A stretch of 64,000 nucleotides of DNA from assembly GCA_034336665.1 (NCBI GenBank), contig JAPFBE010000002.1, positions 76,759,405-76,823,404 on the forward strand, read 5' to 3'. The DNA is from Luscinia megarhynchos (Eukaryota; Chordata; Aves; Passeriformes; Turdidae). The translations under genes and the position numbers were made by a program. How positions within the stretch are numbered: position 1 is the first letter of the stretch; the number at the start of each line of letters is the position of its first letter. Shown here piece after piece: positions 1 through 11,910 of the stretch. The notes beneath the pieces were generated by a model. It did not search any database. It was not told the DNA's origin and saw nothing but the letters and a program-made list of their open reading frames with translations.

Positions 1-63
1 CTTTAATTGAAGAAACTGTTCAGCCTGGGGACTCCCTTCTTACTCTGCCTGTAGTAATAATAG
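1..63 (+). CDS. OSGIN2: OSGIN2 coding exon 1 (partial)
   Basis: The frame starts at base 3 (TTA ATT GAA GAA) and reads [10 protein letters not shown]...LPVVIIG. The exon ends in phase 1 before the donor GTGAGT at 64. The segment VVIIG is the start of the FAD-binding GxGxxG motif. The initiator Met and part of a Pro codon lie upstream of the window. Confidence 0.9.
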
Positions 64-3000
64 GTGAGTTTTTTCGCTTTTTTAAAGATTCACTGTCACT
101 GCCATTGTCTTTACAGACCTGCTGCATGAAAAAATTTATCATTAAATAACTAATGCTTAGGGTCTTTACAGTGAAGGTGTTTATTAGAGTAATACAATTA
201 ACAACAGTAGAATTATATTATATTATTTTAAGGCACTTGTTGGAGTACATTTGAATTCAAATTTTGCTTTGGAAAAATGAGCTGTGTTATTTGGCAGCAG
301 ATGTGGGAGAACTGTATTGATTCTAGTGTTGATAGCAGAGGGTTTGATTAATGTGATATGTCTATTTCTGTATGCATGGAGGTTGTCGATGGTACACCAC
401 TAGAAATCTGTGGGGTCATGTGGGAGAGTGAAAAGCATAATGTAAAGTGTTCCATGTTGGTTAGCTGCTAGCCTCTCATTAATTGCCTTTTTCTCTGTTG
501 CATCCATCACTAGTGTCTAAATATTCCCCCATCTTTTTCAAAATTAATCCAATTTGGCTAGTTTAAAATAATTGTAGTCTTGATTGAACACTTAAGAGTT
601 TGTACTTGTAAAATGGCAGGATAACAAAGGGAGGAAGCTCCATAGGTACACAACTTAATTGAGAGTGCTAGCATGGTGTTTATTGGGCCAAGGTTTTTCA
701 ACAGCTGGTCACCAGCTCATTATTGCCATGACTTCATGGGGGAATAAAGAAAAGATTTGAAGTAAAGAAGGTAAGAAGGTTTTCAATAAACTAGTCCAAA
801 GCTGTTGGGACTAGAGCAAGTACCTACCTGCAAGCAAGCAGAGATTTTGGAGATTGATGTTGCAATGTAATTGTGTTCACAGTGTCTCCACAAGGTTGGT
901 GTTTGTACAGCAGCTGTTCTCAAAGCTCTCTTTATGATAGTTTAAAGCAGTGCTCATGTAGCAGAATTACGTGTGTGTGACAGAGGTGAATCACTTGATG
1001 AGTTCTGCATCACAGTTGAAGAGAAAAATGGCCTGGCATTTTGTCAGCCTTAGCATAGGTTTTTCATATGCTTTATGACTCAGTTTGCACTGTTTAGTTT
1101 TGCAAATACCTGTGCTCAGTACTTACTTTGTGTAGAGCACCTTTCTAGGTGGTGACACCAAACACAGCTGCCTGAACCATTTCTCCATCATCCAAATGTT
1201 TCTTCACAGATATATTTGAGACACCTTGCAAGCTGATCTTCTCGATTGACAGCCTATTATCACTGAAGAGCCTTTGAAGGGATCTAAAATGATTTGATAA
1301 TGTAGTAGAGGAGTATGAAAATAGTTGTCATCCCCTCTGCCCCCCCCAATATATGAACACACTCTCTACTGGTTTGGTAACTTCTGTGCAGTACCTGTGT
1401 TGGGAAGAAACAGATACTTTCCATCAGGGCTGAACAATTTCATGCTGAAGCTCTTAAGTTTAGAGTATGTTCTGTGCTAAACATTTTCATCTTCTGCGCT
1501 AGTTTTGATCATTACTGTGTAGAATGTTGTCACTTCTTATCCAAATAACAAAGCTGTTATGATACTTGAAATCGAATATTTGCTTTAAATTGAAACACAT
1601 AATGTAAAGATGTTTGTACTATATTTTGCTGTTGATCAAGAGAAGATTTTGCTGATATTTAAACAAACTTCACTTCTTAAATTAATATGGTCATGGGGGG
1701 TTTGATTATACTGATTGTACAACTAAAGTTTGTGTAATAGTAGTATCTCCTACTTGCAGTCAGAGGCCTTATTGGGGGCACTTTGTGTAAATAAAGAACA
1801 AACCCCATGGATATTAATTTTTCATTTCAAAACGATTTTTTTTTCTTTTTCCCAAGAATTTTCTGAGAAAGTCATAGCAAGTCTGATTGCAGACCTTGCT
1901 GGTGAATCTTCATCCTGTGTGTTCTTGACAGCATATCCTCAAGGGATTTCCTTTCTCTTGGATTCAGCCTGCTTAAAGAATAGGAACTGGGTTTGGATCA
2001 GCTCTCTGGATGGTTCTCTCAGAAAAATTCAGGGAACTCAGTGATAGTAATTCACCTTAACATCACCGAATCACAGAATAACTGGGTTGGAAGAGACCTT
2101 CAGGATCATCGAGTCCAGCCCATGCATTAACACCTCAACTAAACCATGGCACCAAGTGCCACATCCAGCCTTTTTTTAAACACATCCAGGGATGGTGACT
2201 CCACTACCCTCCCTAGGCTGACCATTCCAGTACTTTATTATTCTTTCAGTGAAAAACTTTTTCCTTATATCCAACCTATATTTCCCTTTAGCACAGCTTT
2301 AGACTCTGTCTTCTTGTTCTGTCAGCTGCTGCCTGGGGAAAGAGACCAACCCCCACCTGATTACAACTAGGCTTCAGGAAGTTGTAGAGAGTGATAAGGT
2401 CACCTCTGAGTCTCCTTATTTCCAGGCAACCCCAGCTCCCTCAGCCATTCCTCACAGAGTCTGTGTTCCAAACCCCTCACTAGCCTTGTTGCTTCCTCTG
2501 GACGTGCTCAAGCATCTCAATGTCCTTCCTAAACTGAGGGGCCCAGAACTGGACACAGCACTCAAGGTGCCAAGGGGAAGAATGACCTCCCTGCTCCTGC
2601 TGGCCACACTGCTGCTGATACAGGCCAGGATGCTGTTGGCCTTCTTGGCTACCTGGGCACTACTGCTGGACTTCACCTCAACAAATTTCCATTCAGAGAG
2701 AGGTGGAGCTGGTTAAAGTTGGCAGTGGAAGCATGAGGAAGGATCCTTATGAAGTAATCCTTTTAAACCCTAGACATAACCCATCCATCCTATTTTCGTA
2801 ATCTCCTTGGCCCTTGCCAGTCTTTGTTTGGGCAACATTTGTTACCCATTTAGTTCTTTCAGCCGTGTCCAGTAGGAATGATCTTTCCCATGGCATCCTT
2901 GGCTATGGCGCACATTTTCCTCTTTCCATTGTGGACGAGCTTTGTTTATACCCCAGCAGGAAATAAAGCTCGCTGTGCAATTGTAAAAAGATAAAAAAAT

Positions 3001-6000
3001 TCTTTGCTGAATTCAAGTTACAATTCTAAAAACGGTTAAAATCTACTCCACCATGGAAATGCTTGTGAATTGCTGATATGATTAAAGTGTTTTCATAATT
3101 TCATTTGATTTTGTTATGGATAGTTTCTCTGTATTGCAACAGTTCTCTCTCATCTACCTCATGGCAAATGGATGACAGGAGGGGCTTGCATCTTCTTTAA
3201 GCTTTAAATTCCTGTACTGAAGCATATCCAGCTATCTTATGTTGATCTGTTTGTGGGAGGGCAGAATAGTGTGAGAGTAAGGAAGAGCTTTTTCACTGTC
3301 TTTAGATTCTTTAGATGATTTTCTTGTAGCCTATGCCTGTGACCAATCTACATGCACAGCACTGTAATAAAGTATAGGATATTCTGCCTGTGGAGACCAG
3401 ATGAGTATAGCCTGGTGAAAGAGGAAAAAGAGATCCAATGTATGAAGAGAGAGGAAATGAACAGGGCCTCAGGGAAGTAATGGGGGCATTTTAGGACTGA
3501 GGAATCAGAAAAGAGAGAAGAGACAGGCATTGGAGAAATGGGATTGTTAGCAGGTGATGAAAGTAGTGTGTGTAGAGGTGATGGGGAAAGTAAATGACCT
3601 GTAAACTCTTGACATCAAGAGATTAAATGATTAGAAGTAAGAGCAAACATCCAACAATGCCTGCTATAATAAAGTATGAATAACTTAGTAACTTAAACAC
3701 AGAATTTGCGTAGTGTGTGCTAAATACCTTATGTGCAAAGGAGAACACTGTGCTTTTCATTTAGTTGATGAGTAAGAGGAATTATAGAAATAAAAATACA
3801 TAGCCACATATTTAAATTCTGTATCATAGCACATACTTTTCTCATTTAGCTTTCCATAACTTTTGATGTCTGACTTTGCAACATGAATGTTGCTTCTGTA
3901 TTTGCATGTGATAAATGTGGTCCCCTACTTTGTTTAATACTAGTCAAATAAATAGAAATGTTTAACTTATGTAATGTTTTGGTCCCGTCTATCTCAGACC
4001 TTTAATAACATTTTAAAAGTAAGTGTCTGTTAAAATTACAGCAATTGCACATTGAAAATGCTACAAAGCTGGTAAAAGTATTTGACTTGATACTATTCCT
4101 GAACAATGAATATGGTCTTACATGAGTTTCTTGTACTTTGCCACTTACCTACGGGAGGTCTGTGTTCACTTAGCTTTTATGTTGTTTTTCTGTGTCTGTA
4201 ACTTCACATATGACTTTCAGTCTTAAGCTTTCTGCTTGTCTCTTTCTTCCCTTTATTTTATGAACAGACCTGAAGAGCATATTATCCAGATTGTCTTTCT
4301 GTTCCGTGTTGTACAGTGTCCATGGGAATGCAAAGTTGTAAGATGGCAATAATAGTCAGCTATCACTGTGACTGACAGGCAGACCATTAACAGAATAATA
4401 GTTAATTCGACATACTAAATTAGGGAACTTCTTTATATGCATTTTGCTTCCTGATGTAAAAGTCACACATTTTTCTTTAACCGCAAAAAAAATTTCGCTC
4501 TGCTTATTTGAAGTATGATCCTATAAAAAGTTCTGTTTTACTGTAAAGTTTATAAACTGCTTTGAATCAGGACAGTCTGGCATTATACTACTTCAGTACT
4601 ATATTTGTTGCTGTATATTTAGTGATTAACAAACTGTAGATTATAAAAATTTTTACTAAAGCAGTAAATTTTTTCTTTAATAGGAAATGGACCTTCAGGA
4701 ATTTGCCTTTCTTACCTGCTCTCTGGATATAGGCCATATTTATCTCCTGAAGCTATACACCCAAACCCCATCCTACATACAAAATTAGAAGAAGCTCGAC
4801 ATCTTTCCATTCGTTGATCAAGTAAGCTTTGGTTGCCATCTTGTCTAGCTCTTTTCCTACTGCAAGCTTTAGTGCATTAATAAGTTACTTTGTTATTCTA
4901 TTATTTTAAGTAGAATCAGCTCATGATGGTTAGATCCAAACCTGGGCTATGTAGTGTTGTTTGTGGTTCTTGCAGGCTTTTAGTTTGTGGTATTTTTGGG
5001 CTTTACGGTCTGTTCTTTGTTGTATTCTTACTGCTTGCCAGGAGTGTCTAAAGCATGACTTGGTCAGTGGCTGATGCAGGAATTACAGTTTCCATGTCCT
5101 GGGATGTTTGGGCACTATTAGCAAGGAACACGTGCTACTAATGTATACAAAGTTCAAGTTTAAATATTCTTAAATACTACAGTTCTTACTAATATTTGAT
5201 TTTTAGCTATTCGGGGGACATATAGCCTCTATAAACACAATCCATTTTTCTTTTTGGAACAGTATGCATCCTTCAGTGTTTGTGTTGTATTGACAGTTGC
5301 TCTTGTGCTGTAGTTGTTACCCTTATATGCATCCAAAATTTCTGTCTGATTTGATTATTTATATCTTCTCTAGCATTTTTCTTTCTACTTGTCCCTTGGT
5401 TTGCCTTGTTAACACTGTTTCCCATTCACCTCACTGTACTCCTGATGGATTACTGACAATGTTATCACTTTATTGCCTTTGTGACTAATTTATTTGAAAT
5501 ACAAACATGGATTTATGTTTGCAGGAGGTAAGGAGGAGTTTGTTTGGCTTTGGATTTTGGAGGGTGTTTTTGTTTCAGTGCAGTGTGATTTGCATGTATT
5601 GTTTACCCTAAGTCTCAAGGTCTTTTTCTTTTGTAGGAGAGTAAATTGCCTAAGTTTTGGCTGCAGGTGTTTCATGTAACTTCATCCTCCCCTGACCCCC
5701 TGGTACTTTGTCTAATTAGGAAGCCAAGCTGTACTGACTTTGTCAGCAACAATTGGTCTTATGTCCAGTTCGTTTTTCAAATCTCTATTTTTCTCTTCAA
5801 ATATTTGCTACTGCATAATTTTTACAGTTATTGCAATTTTTAGAAGACTGGTTAAAAATATGCTGAAATGTGAACTTTACAAAGTTCTATAAATTTTTCT
5901 CAGCATTAATTGCTGTGTAAAATAATCCTATATTTACTTTTTAAAAATAATGCTTATATTATCTTCATTATTTTAAGATATAAAACAGTGCTGGAATTAG

Positions 6001-9000
6001 CTAAGAGCTGTCAAAAGAGCCTTTTCTACTTGTTGTTTAAAGCTTAGTATTTTTAGATTTCAATTTTGCTTTGTCAAAATGGAGCTCCTAGAAATATTAG
6101 CAGTCCTTTGTTAAAAGCAGTCTGTAGTCTATAAATATAGATGCTACTAAGTTGCTCTGATCTCTGACTATTTGTCCACTATATTGTTCTACAATGAACA
6201 TCAAATACTGACTTGCCCCAGAATTACTGTTATTGACATGTAATTTTTAAATGAGTGAGATGTATTATTCAGAGTTACAAAGAACTGAAACATAGCAGTT
6301 ATTTCTGAAAAGTGTTCTGATTCAATGTCTACATTAAATACCTTTACCTAAAATACAACTTGAATTTATTGGGTTTTCTGTTGCAATTCAACTTCTGTAC
6401 ATCAGAACAGCATGATGAACGTTAAAAGTTTAAAACTTGTCATCCTTCAGGATCTGGAGTACCTGTCAGAAGGCCTGGAAGGACGCTCCTCAAACCCAGT
6501 TGCAGTGCTTTTTGATACATTGCTTCACCCTGACGCTGACTTTGGTTACGACTACCCACCTGTTCTGCACTGGAAGTTAGAACAACACAATTACATTCCC
6601 CACATAGTGCTTGGAAAAGGACCACCTGGTGGGGCTTGGCATGTGAGTAAAAATTTCATCTTGCTCCTAGAGTAACTTGATAACTCTTGTGTTTTGGGAT
6701 TTTTATTACTGCCTTACTCTAGGGCTGTTTCAGATGGTAGTACCAGGTGCAGTTTCATCTGCTCATTACCAAAGCCCAAGTAAGTGGGGGATATGAGAAA
6801 GGAAGGAAGAAGTTGCCCTTTACTCTTGGGTGTTTGGGACCATGAGTGCTCTCTTATATTACCAGGTTTTTTGTTAGTTTACATTTAATGAATTATAATG
6901 AAGAATACTTTCTAAAACTTTTTTTTTTCTTGTCTGCATTGTTTCCAGTTGCTTTTATACTAAATCTTAAATCTTGATGTCTTTATATGATGCTGCTTTC
7001 ACATGTTTTTCTTCCTCTTTAGTATTTGAAATAATTTGCTTTTAGTTTCCCTTTCATGTGCTCTCTCTTCACCTTCTTTTTTATTAGCTCATGTGATTGC
7101 CTATTATCTAAGTGTAACACAGAAACAGTTCTTCAGTTCTTCATGTAATGTCCTGGTTTTATGTTATGTTCTGGTACTTCGTTGCTCTAAATGAGTACAA
7201 TGAGAAGAGCTTCACTGCTTTTTACATGAATTTGAAATGTGTCTGATGATGCATCTTCATGTTTTCTCCACAGTCCATGGAGGGCTCTATGCTAACCATC
7301 AGTTTTGGAGACTGGATGGAATTGCCTGGCCTCAGCTTTAAGGAATGGGCAGCTAGCAAACGCAGGTAAAGATACTGCAGAATCTATTTGAGAATCGTAG
7401 TTGCTATAAAAATCTAGATAACTGGAAAATATTCAAACTTCACCATTCACAAGAGGGCTTCTTGTTCAGTTTATTCAAATTGCCTAATGGCACTGGAAAT
7501 TCTTCTGCTGTGTGTACTCTGATGGAAAACAACTGACGATGGTCAGGCAGGACAATTGCTCCTGAGTTCACTGAAGGCAAATGTACAGGCAGTGGTGTTC
7601 CAGCAGCATTTCAGAAAGAGGCACTTACTGAAAGCAGTTCTGATCAGAGGTGAGGGAAGATGGAGGAAGGAATTTCAAATCCACTGAAGGAAGTATTGCA
7701 AGTTCCTCTTTCAAAACCAATGCAGCTGAAGTTGCTGTGCACACTGGCTTTCCTGCAATTCAGGAAGTTGTATATTTCAGCATTTGCTTTTAGAGACAAA
7801 GCTGCAGCATCTGAAGTCTATGAATTTTAATTTTAAGAGAATAATTCAGTATTTTAGTGTTAATTTGTAGCAATAAGTTTCTTGAAAAAACTTGAGAAGA
7901 AAAGTTACTGTTGTGCAAGCTCACTGGTTTTACTTCAGTTCATAAAGATCTGTGTCAGCAGATGAACCTAGGAACACTCTACATGAGCTTTTTCTAAAAT
8001 TTTAATTTTTTTGACTTTTTTCTAGCAAAATTAAAGGAAGTTGGTTTTGTACTATGTATGGGAAGAGAAGAAGTAGAGTTACTTGAGCATATGTCTTTAA
8101 GGGCAGACTGTTACTTGTTTCAGGACAGCCCTTGAAGTGAGGAAACTGTAGCTTTGTTCTTTAATCCTTTTCTTAGATAACCACAGCAATCTTGCCTCCT
8201 TATTAACTGAAATCCCATAAGCTGCTTATTATCTGAAGCTATGTATTATAGTTTTCAACAATGCTGAAATCAGAAATGCTGACCTGTTACATTGCAATTA
8301 CACATGCTTATTTAAAATGATTGATGATAATGTAAAATTCTAGTTATGTAGAACCATTTCCTAAGTTTCCTTGCAAGAGGTGTAACACTGTAACATTATT
8401 CTCTTCCAATAAATATCTCATGAGGATTTTCAGAGTAGTAACCTAAGCATTTAAAAGAACATGTGCTATTATCTTGTTAGTCTAAGAAAATTTTTAGCTT
8501 GATTACTTGTAAATATAATTTTAAGTGTAAATTAGTGACAATCCATGTGTTCACTACAGTTTGTTTTGCCTTCTTGCAGTAGGTAGAGCTTACTTCTAAA
8601 GAAGCAGCAAAATTCATGCAATTGTTCCAAATAATTACACTGTCAGCTATTTTTCTTATAAATGAGACTGCAATAATCACAAGAAAAGCACAGATGTAAT
8701 AGCAGGGTTGCAGTGCAAAAATGTTTTTATTGAGCACTTGAACCTCACAATCCAGTTTACATAGTTGCATTAACACTCTGTGTCATGTTTGCTTTGCTCA
8801 TTCATGTGATATGGAACTACTTCATTTGATACTTCATGAACTTAACCATACCCAAGGGAGAGGTCTTTTGTAAAGTATAATGAATACTTAGTTCCAGTAA
8901 CATATTGAACCTAGAGTTTCAAATTTAGCACTTAGCTATGACCATTAATTAATTAGATAGTAAGTAAGTGTATTCTCACTGGGTACAATTTTAGCCAAGA

Positions 9001-10382
9001 CTGTATTGTTGATAATTGTGATGTTAAACTTTGTAAAAACTTCCATACCGAACTGCTGTGATACACCAGAGCTTTTAACTTAATTTGTTAATCACCATAG
9101 CAATTCACATTGTATAAAGACTTTAAACTATTTTAATAAAGTTAGCTGGTCTTGTGTATCAGGAAACAAGAGAACAAATAAATCAAATGCCTTTAAAGAT
9201 GCTGAACCCAGTACCATTTACACTGAGCAGATTGAGTCCTCATAATTTTGACCTGTCATGTGCTATGTCATTTCTGATATTTAAATTACCAATAAGGTCT
9301 ATTTATTAACTGGAAACATTCAATTCTCTTTCAGAAATATAAAGAGTGATCGAGTAATGCCAGAAGAAATAGCTTGTTATTATAAACATTATGTTAAAGT
9401 CATGGGCCTCCAAAAGAATTTCAGAGACAATGTCTACATAACATCAGTGTCCAGGCTTTACCGAGAAAAGGATGATGAGGATGGAAGTGACCAAAATGAA
9501 GATATTTCAACACAGCAGTTGGAAATGGAAGATGGACAGAAATCACTTATTAAGAGAAACTGGGAAGTCAGAGGATATCAGCGAGCAACAGATGGTTCTC
9601 ACGTGCCCTTCTGCCTCTTTGCTGAAAATGTGGCTCTTGCAACTGGAACCTTTGATTCTCCTGGCCGACTGCAAGTAGAGGGAGAAGACTTTCCTTTTGT
9701 CCTCCATTCCATGTCTGACTTTGGAGCTGCAATCAGCAAAGGAAAGTTACGTGGGAAGGCAGACCCTGTGTTGATTGTGGGTGCTGGACTAACAGCAGCT
9801 GATGCAGTGCTATGTGCCTATAACAACAACATCCCAGTAGTCCATGTGTTTCGTAGAAGAGTTACCGATACAAGCCTAATTTTCAAACAGTTACCTAAAA
9901 AGCTTTACCCTGAATACCATAAGGTCTATCATATGATGTGTACTCAGTCTCATACCGTGGACTCTAATCAACATTCTGCTTACACTAGTTTCCCTGAACA
10001 CAATGTACTTTCCTTCAAGCCTGAAATGAAATGTGTCCTTCAGAGTGCCTCCGGACTGAAGAAAATCTTGAAGTTTTCTGTAGCCTTAGTTCTGATAGGT
10101 TCTCACCCAAATCTTTTCTTTTTAAAGGACCAAGGACATAGCATAGGTCATCACTCTAATCAGCCCATCACATGCAAGGGGAATCCTATAGAGATTGATC
10201 CATACACTTATGAATGCACTAAAGAAGCCAACCTCTTCGCTTTAGGGCCTCTGGTGGGAGACAACTTTGTACGGTTTTTAAAAGGAGGTGCACTGGGCAT
10301 TGCACGATGCTTGGCAATAAGACAAAAGAAGAAACATGAATTGATTGAAAGTGGGGATGGAGGAGGTGATGGGGTACCATAA
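1..10382 (+). CDS. OSGIN2: OSGIN2, oxidative stress-induced growth inhibitor 2 (5' end just outside window; frame broken in exon 2)
   Basis: Five coding exons: 1-63, 4684-4821, 6451-6642, 7274-7365 and 9335-10382, all with GT/AG borders. The product is about 511 residues, close to the human protein of about 505. It is an FMO-like FAD/NAD(P)-binding protein of the OSGIN family, linked to growth control under oxidative stress; its exact reaction is not established. Motifs seen: an N-terminal Rossmann motif VVIIGNGPSG (about residues 19-28, split across exons 1 and 2) and a second dinucleotide fold [10 protein letters not shown] (about 311-320). Comparison with human places the ATG four bases before the window, because exon 1 begins with the last two bases of a Pro codon. 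Exon 2 carries one extra base (C4812) that would stop translation at TGA 4815-4817, yet every downstream exon is intact and conserved. I read this as a probable assembly error. Gene identity is certain; integrity is not. Confidence 0.95.
2062..2675 (-). mobile_element. CR1 non-LTR retroposon 3' fragment (OSGIN2 intron 1)
   Basis: The left edge has the reverse complement of the typical CR1 terminus (AATCACAGAATAACTGGGTT, then GGAAGAGACCTTCAGGATCA). To the right follow familiar CR1 blocks: CTCAGCCATTCCTCACAGAG, CCAGAACTGGACACAGCACT, and CAGGATGCTGTTGGCCTTCT. The element is therefore inverted relative to the window, 5'-truncated, and about 0.6 kb long. Its short open frames are remnants, not genes. 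CR1 is the dominant avian LINE. Confidence 0.93.
4684..4821 (+). CDS. OSGIN2: OSGIN2 coding exon 2, with one-base insertion
   Basis: The acceptor is TTCTTTAATAG|GA and the donor CAA|GTAAGC. It completes the Rossmann motif (GNGPSG) and continues [21 protein letters not shown] up to EEARHLSI. The next residues should be VDQ, leading into exon 3 (DLEYLSEG), but the DNA reads ATT C GTT GAT CAA. As written it gives Arg then TGA at 4815-4817. Without C4812 the exon is 137 nt and meets exon 3 in phase 0, as the following exons require. Confidence 0.9.
6451..6642 (+). CDS. OSGIN2: OSGIN2 coding exon 3
   Basis: The acceptor is CATCCTTCAG and the donor CAT|GTGAGT. It is 192 nt, exactly 64 codons, phase 0 on both sides. 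It encodes [20 protein letters not shown] through [11 protein letters not shown], nearly identical to the human protein as I recall it. The ATG at 6412 lies in the intron and is not a start. Confidence 0.95.
7274..7365 (+). CDS. OSGIN2: OSGIN2 coding exon 4
   Basis: The acceptor is TTCTCCACAG and the donor AG|GTAAAG; 92 nt, leaving phase 2. It encodes [20 protein letters not shown]...AASKR. It is short and lies in no long open frame, so it was found by homology and splice phase. Confidence 0.93.
9335..10382 (+). CDS. OSGIN2: OSGIN2 terminal coding exon 5
   Basis: The acceptor is TTCTCTTTCAG at 9334 and the frame is open to TAA at 10380-10382. It encodes the C-terminal two thirds (about residues 163-511): [20 protein letters not shown], the VALATGT segment, the second nucleotide-binding motif [10 protein letters not shown], a basic FRRR, and near the end [19 protein letters not shown]. 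The methionine at 9357 is internal, because conserved sequence precedes it across the splice junction. Confidence 0.97.
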
Positions 10383-11910
10383 ATGAGACATTAGAAACTC
10401 TCACATCCGGGATTTCAGATGTAGTCTTAACAGAAAACTCACTGGCAGCAAAAGTTGATAGCAGTCACATTTCTGTTGTATACAAGTAACCTGCGCTTGT
10501 ATTGCTTGGTAAAGGATGCTGATATTACGATACTCGACTCTTTAAAAATACAAATATTTCAACTGATCTCAACTGGAATTGCTTCCAGATAAACAGAAAA
10601 TGAGACTAACTTATCTTGGCCTGCCTGTCTGTCATCTCTTGCTCAACTACAAGAGCAGACTTTGTCTGTCAAAGGCAATGCCTGCCAGTGTGGCTTTACA
10701 TTTAAGTGTCAAATGTGACAAAAGTACTCTTACCATGAAATTAAATAACTTCTAAAAGCAGAAAGCTTATCTAGTACGAAGTGATTCTTTGTCCCAAAGC
10801 AAATATGGAGCCTTCTGCTTGAAACAAGGATTTTATTTATTTGCCACAGTAATACTTGGAATGAGCACTTAGTAAAATGGCTTCTACTGTAAGAAGGACT
10901 TCTGTAAGCAAGAAGTAATCCCCAACGGTTTTAAATTATCCTGGCAATTGGAATAAAAGAATAAGCATTCCAATTTAGTCTTTAATGATTTGACCCAATC
11001 CATTAATGTTTCTTCACACTATGCCTAGAGCTGGGTGAGTGCCCAAAGACTAACATGAGATGTTCCCCTACAGTGATATGTACATTTCTGAGAATACACA
11101 TTAACATAAACAATAAAGTACTGATGTAAGTGCTCTTACTACAGTGTCAATATCATGAATATCTAGTGTGCTACTAAAAAATTAGGTACATGAGAGAATT
11201 AAGGTGTTTTTGCATCCAAGTTCAGGAAGATTGAATGGAATCGCTTGGCTGATGAAGGTGGGGTGGGTGATAGATATTCTCATCTCCCATTTGACCGAAA
11301 ATTGGTTCTCTTTTTTTTCCTAGAGCAGCACATTATAATTAAATATTTTAGCCTGCAGTTTTTGAAACTTAAGGAAGGCTTATATCTTACAGCCAGCTAA
11401 AAAATAAACCAATCTCAAAACAAACATGCAATAGTTCCTTTAAATCTTGAAGCTTCTAATGAAAGACAAAGACTTAACTTGTATCTACCTCTGAATCCAA
11501 GTTTCATCTTTTTGCTCCATAATGTAAGACCTAGATTTCATTTGCTGGGTTTTACAGTAGTTAGTTTATCTAAACACAGTCGTAGGTTATTTACCATAGT
11601 GAGGTTAAGTTAGGAAAGTGAACTCCCAAAACTTAGAATAGACAGAAATGTTTTTTTACCAAATGTTTAGATTCAGGTCCAATGTGATGGAAAAGATGTT
11701 CTTTTTCTGTTTGGGTTTTTTTTGTGTGTTAAAGAATGCCGTGTTAATTTCAAGTATTCTGTTTGCATGATTAAAAATCTCCATATTAGAGCAGTTTTTA
11801 AAAAATTTTTAAAAAGTTAAGCCTTGTGAGTGGTTGCTGGTTTCCCAGCTGTCTTAACTTTCATAAGTGGCAGATAGCTATAGTCAATAAATGCCTGTTT
11901 TCTGTGCCTA
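10383..11910 (+). other. OSGIN2: OSGIN2 3' untranslated region (extent inferred)
   Basis: AT-rich non-coding sequence after the OSGIN2 stop. Plus-strand AATAAA hexamers at 10952-10957, 11112-11117 and 11886-11891 could each direct polyadenylation. The last is followed by a T/GT-rich stretch, as expected downstream of a cleavage site. Which one is used cannot be told from the sequence. Confidence 0.5.
11886..11891 (+). terminator. candidate distal OSGIN2 poly(A) signal
   Basis: Perfect AATAAA about 1.5 kb past the stop, followed by TGCCTGTTTTCTGTG, a GU-rich downstream element. Proximal alternatives lie at 10952 and 11112. Confidence 0.45.

Noticed and set aside
2146..2716. Open frames on both strands in OSGIN2 intron 1
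   Set aside because: They fall inside an inverted, truncated CR1 copy and do not represent intact CR1 protein.
4684..10382. OSGIN2 as a pseudogene
   Set aside because: One single-base insertion only, with perfect splice sites and conserved sequence before and after, argues against decay.
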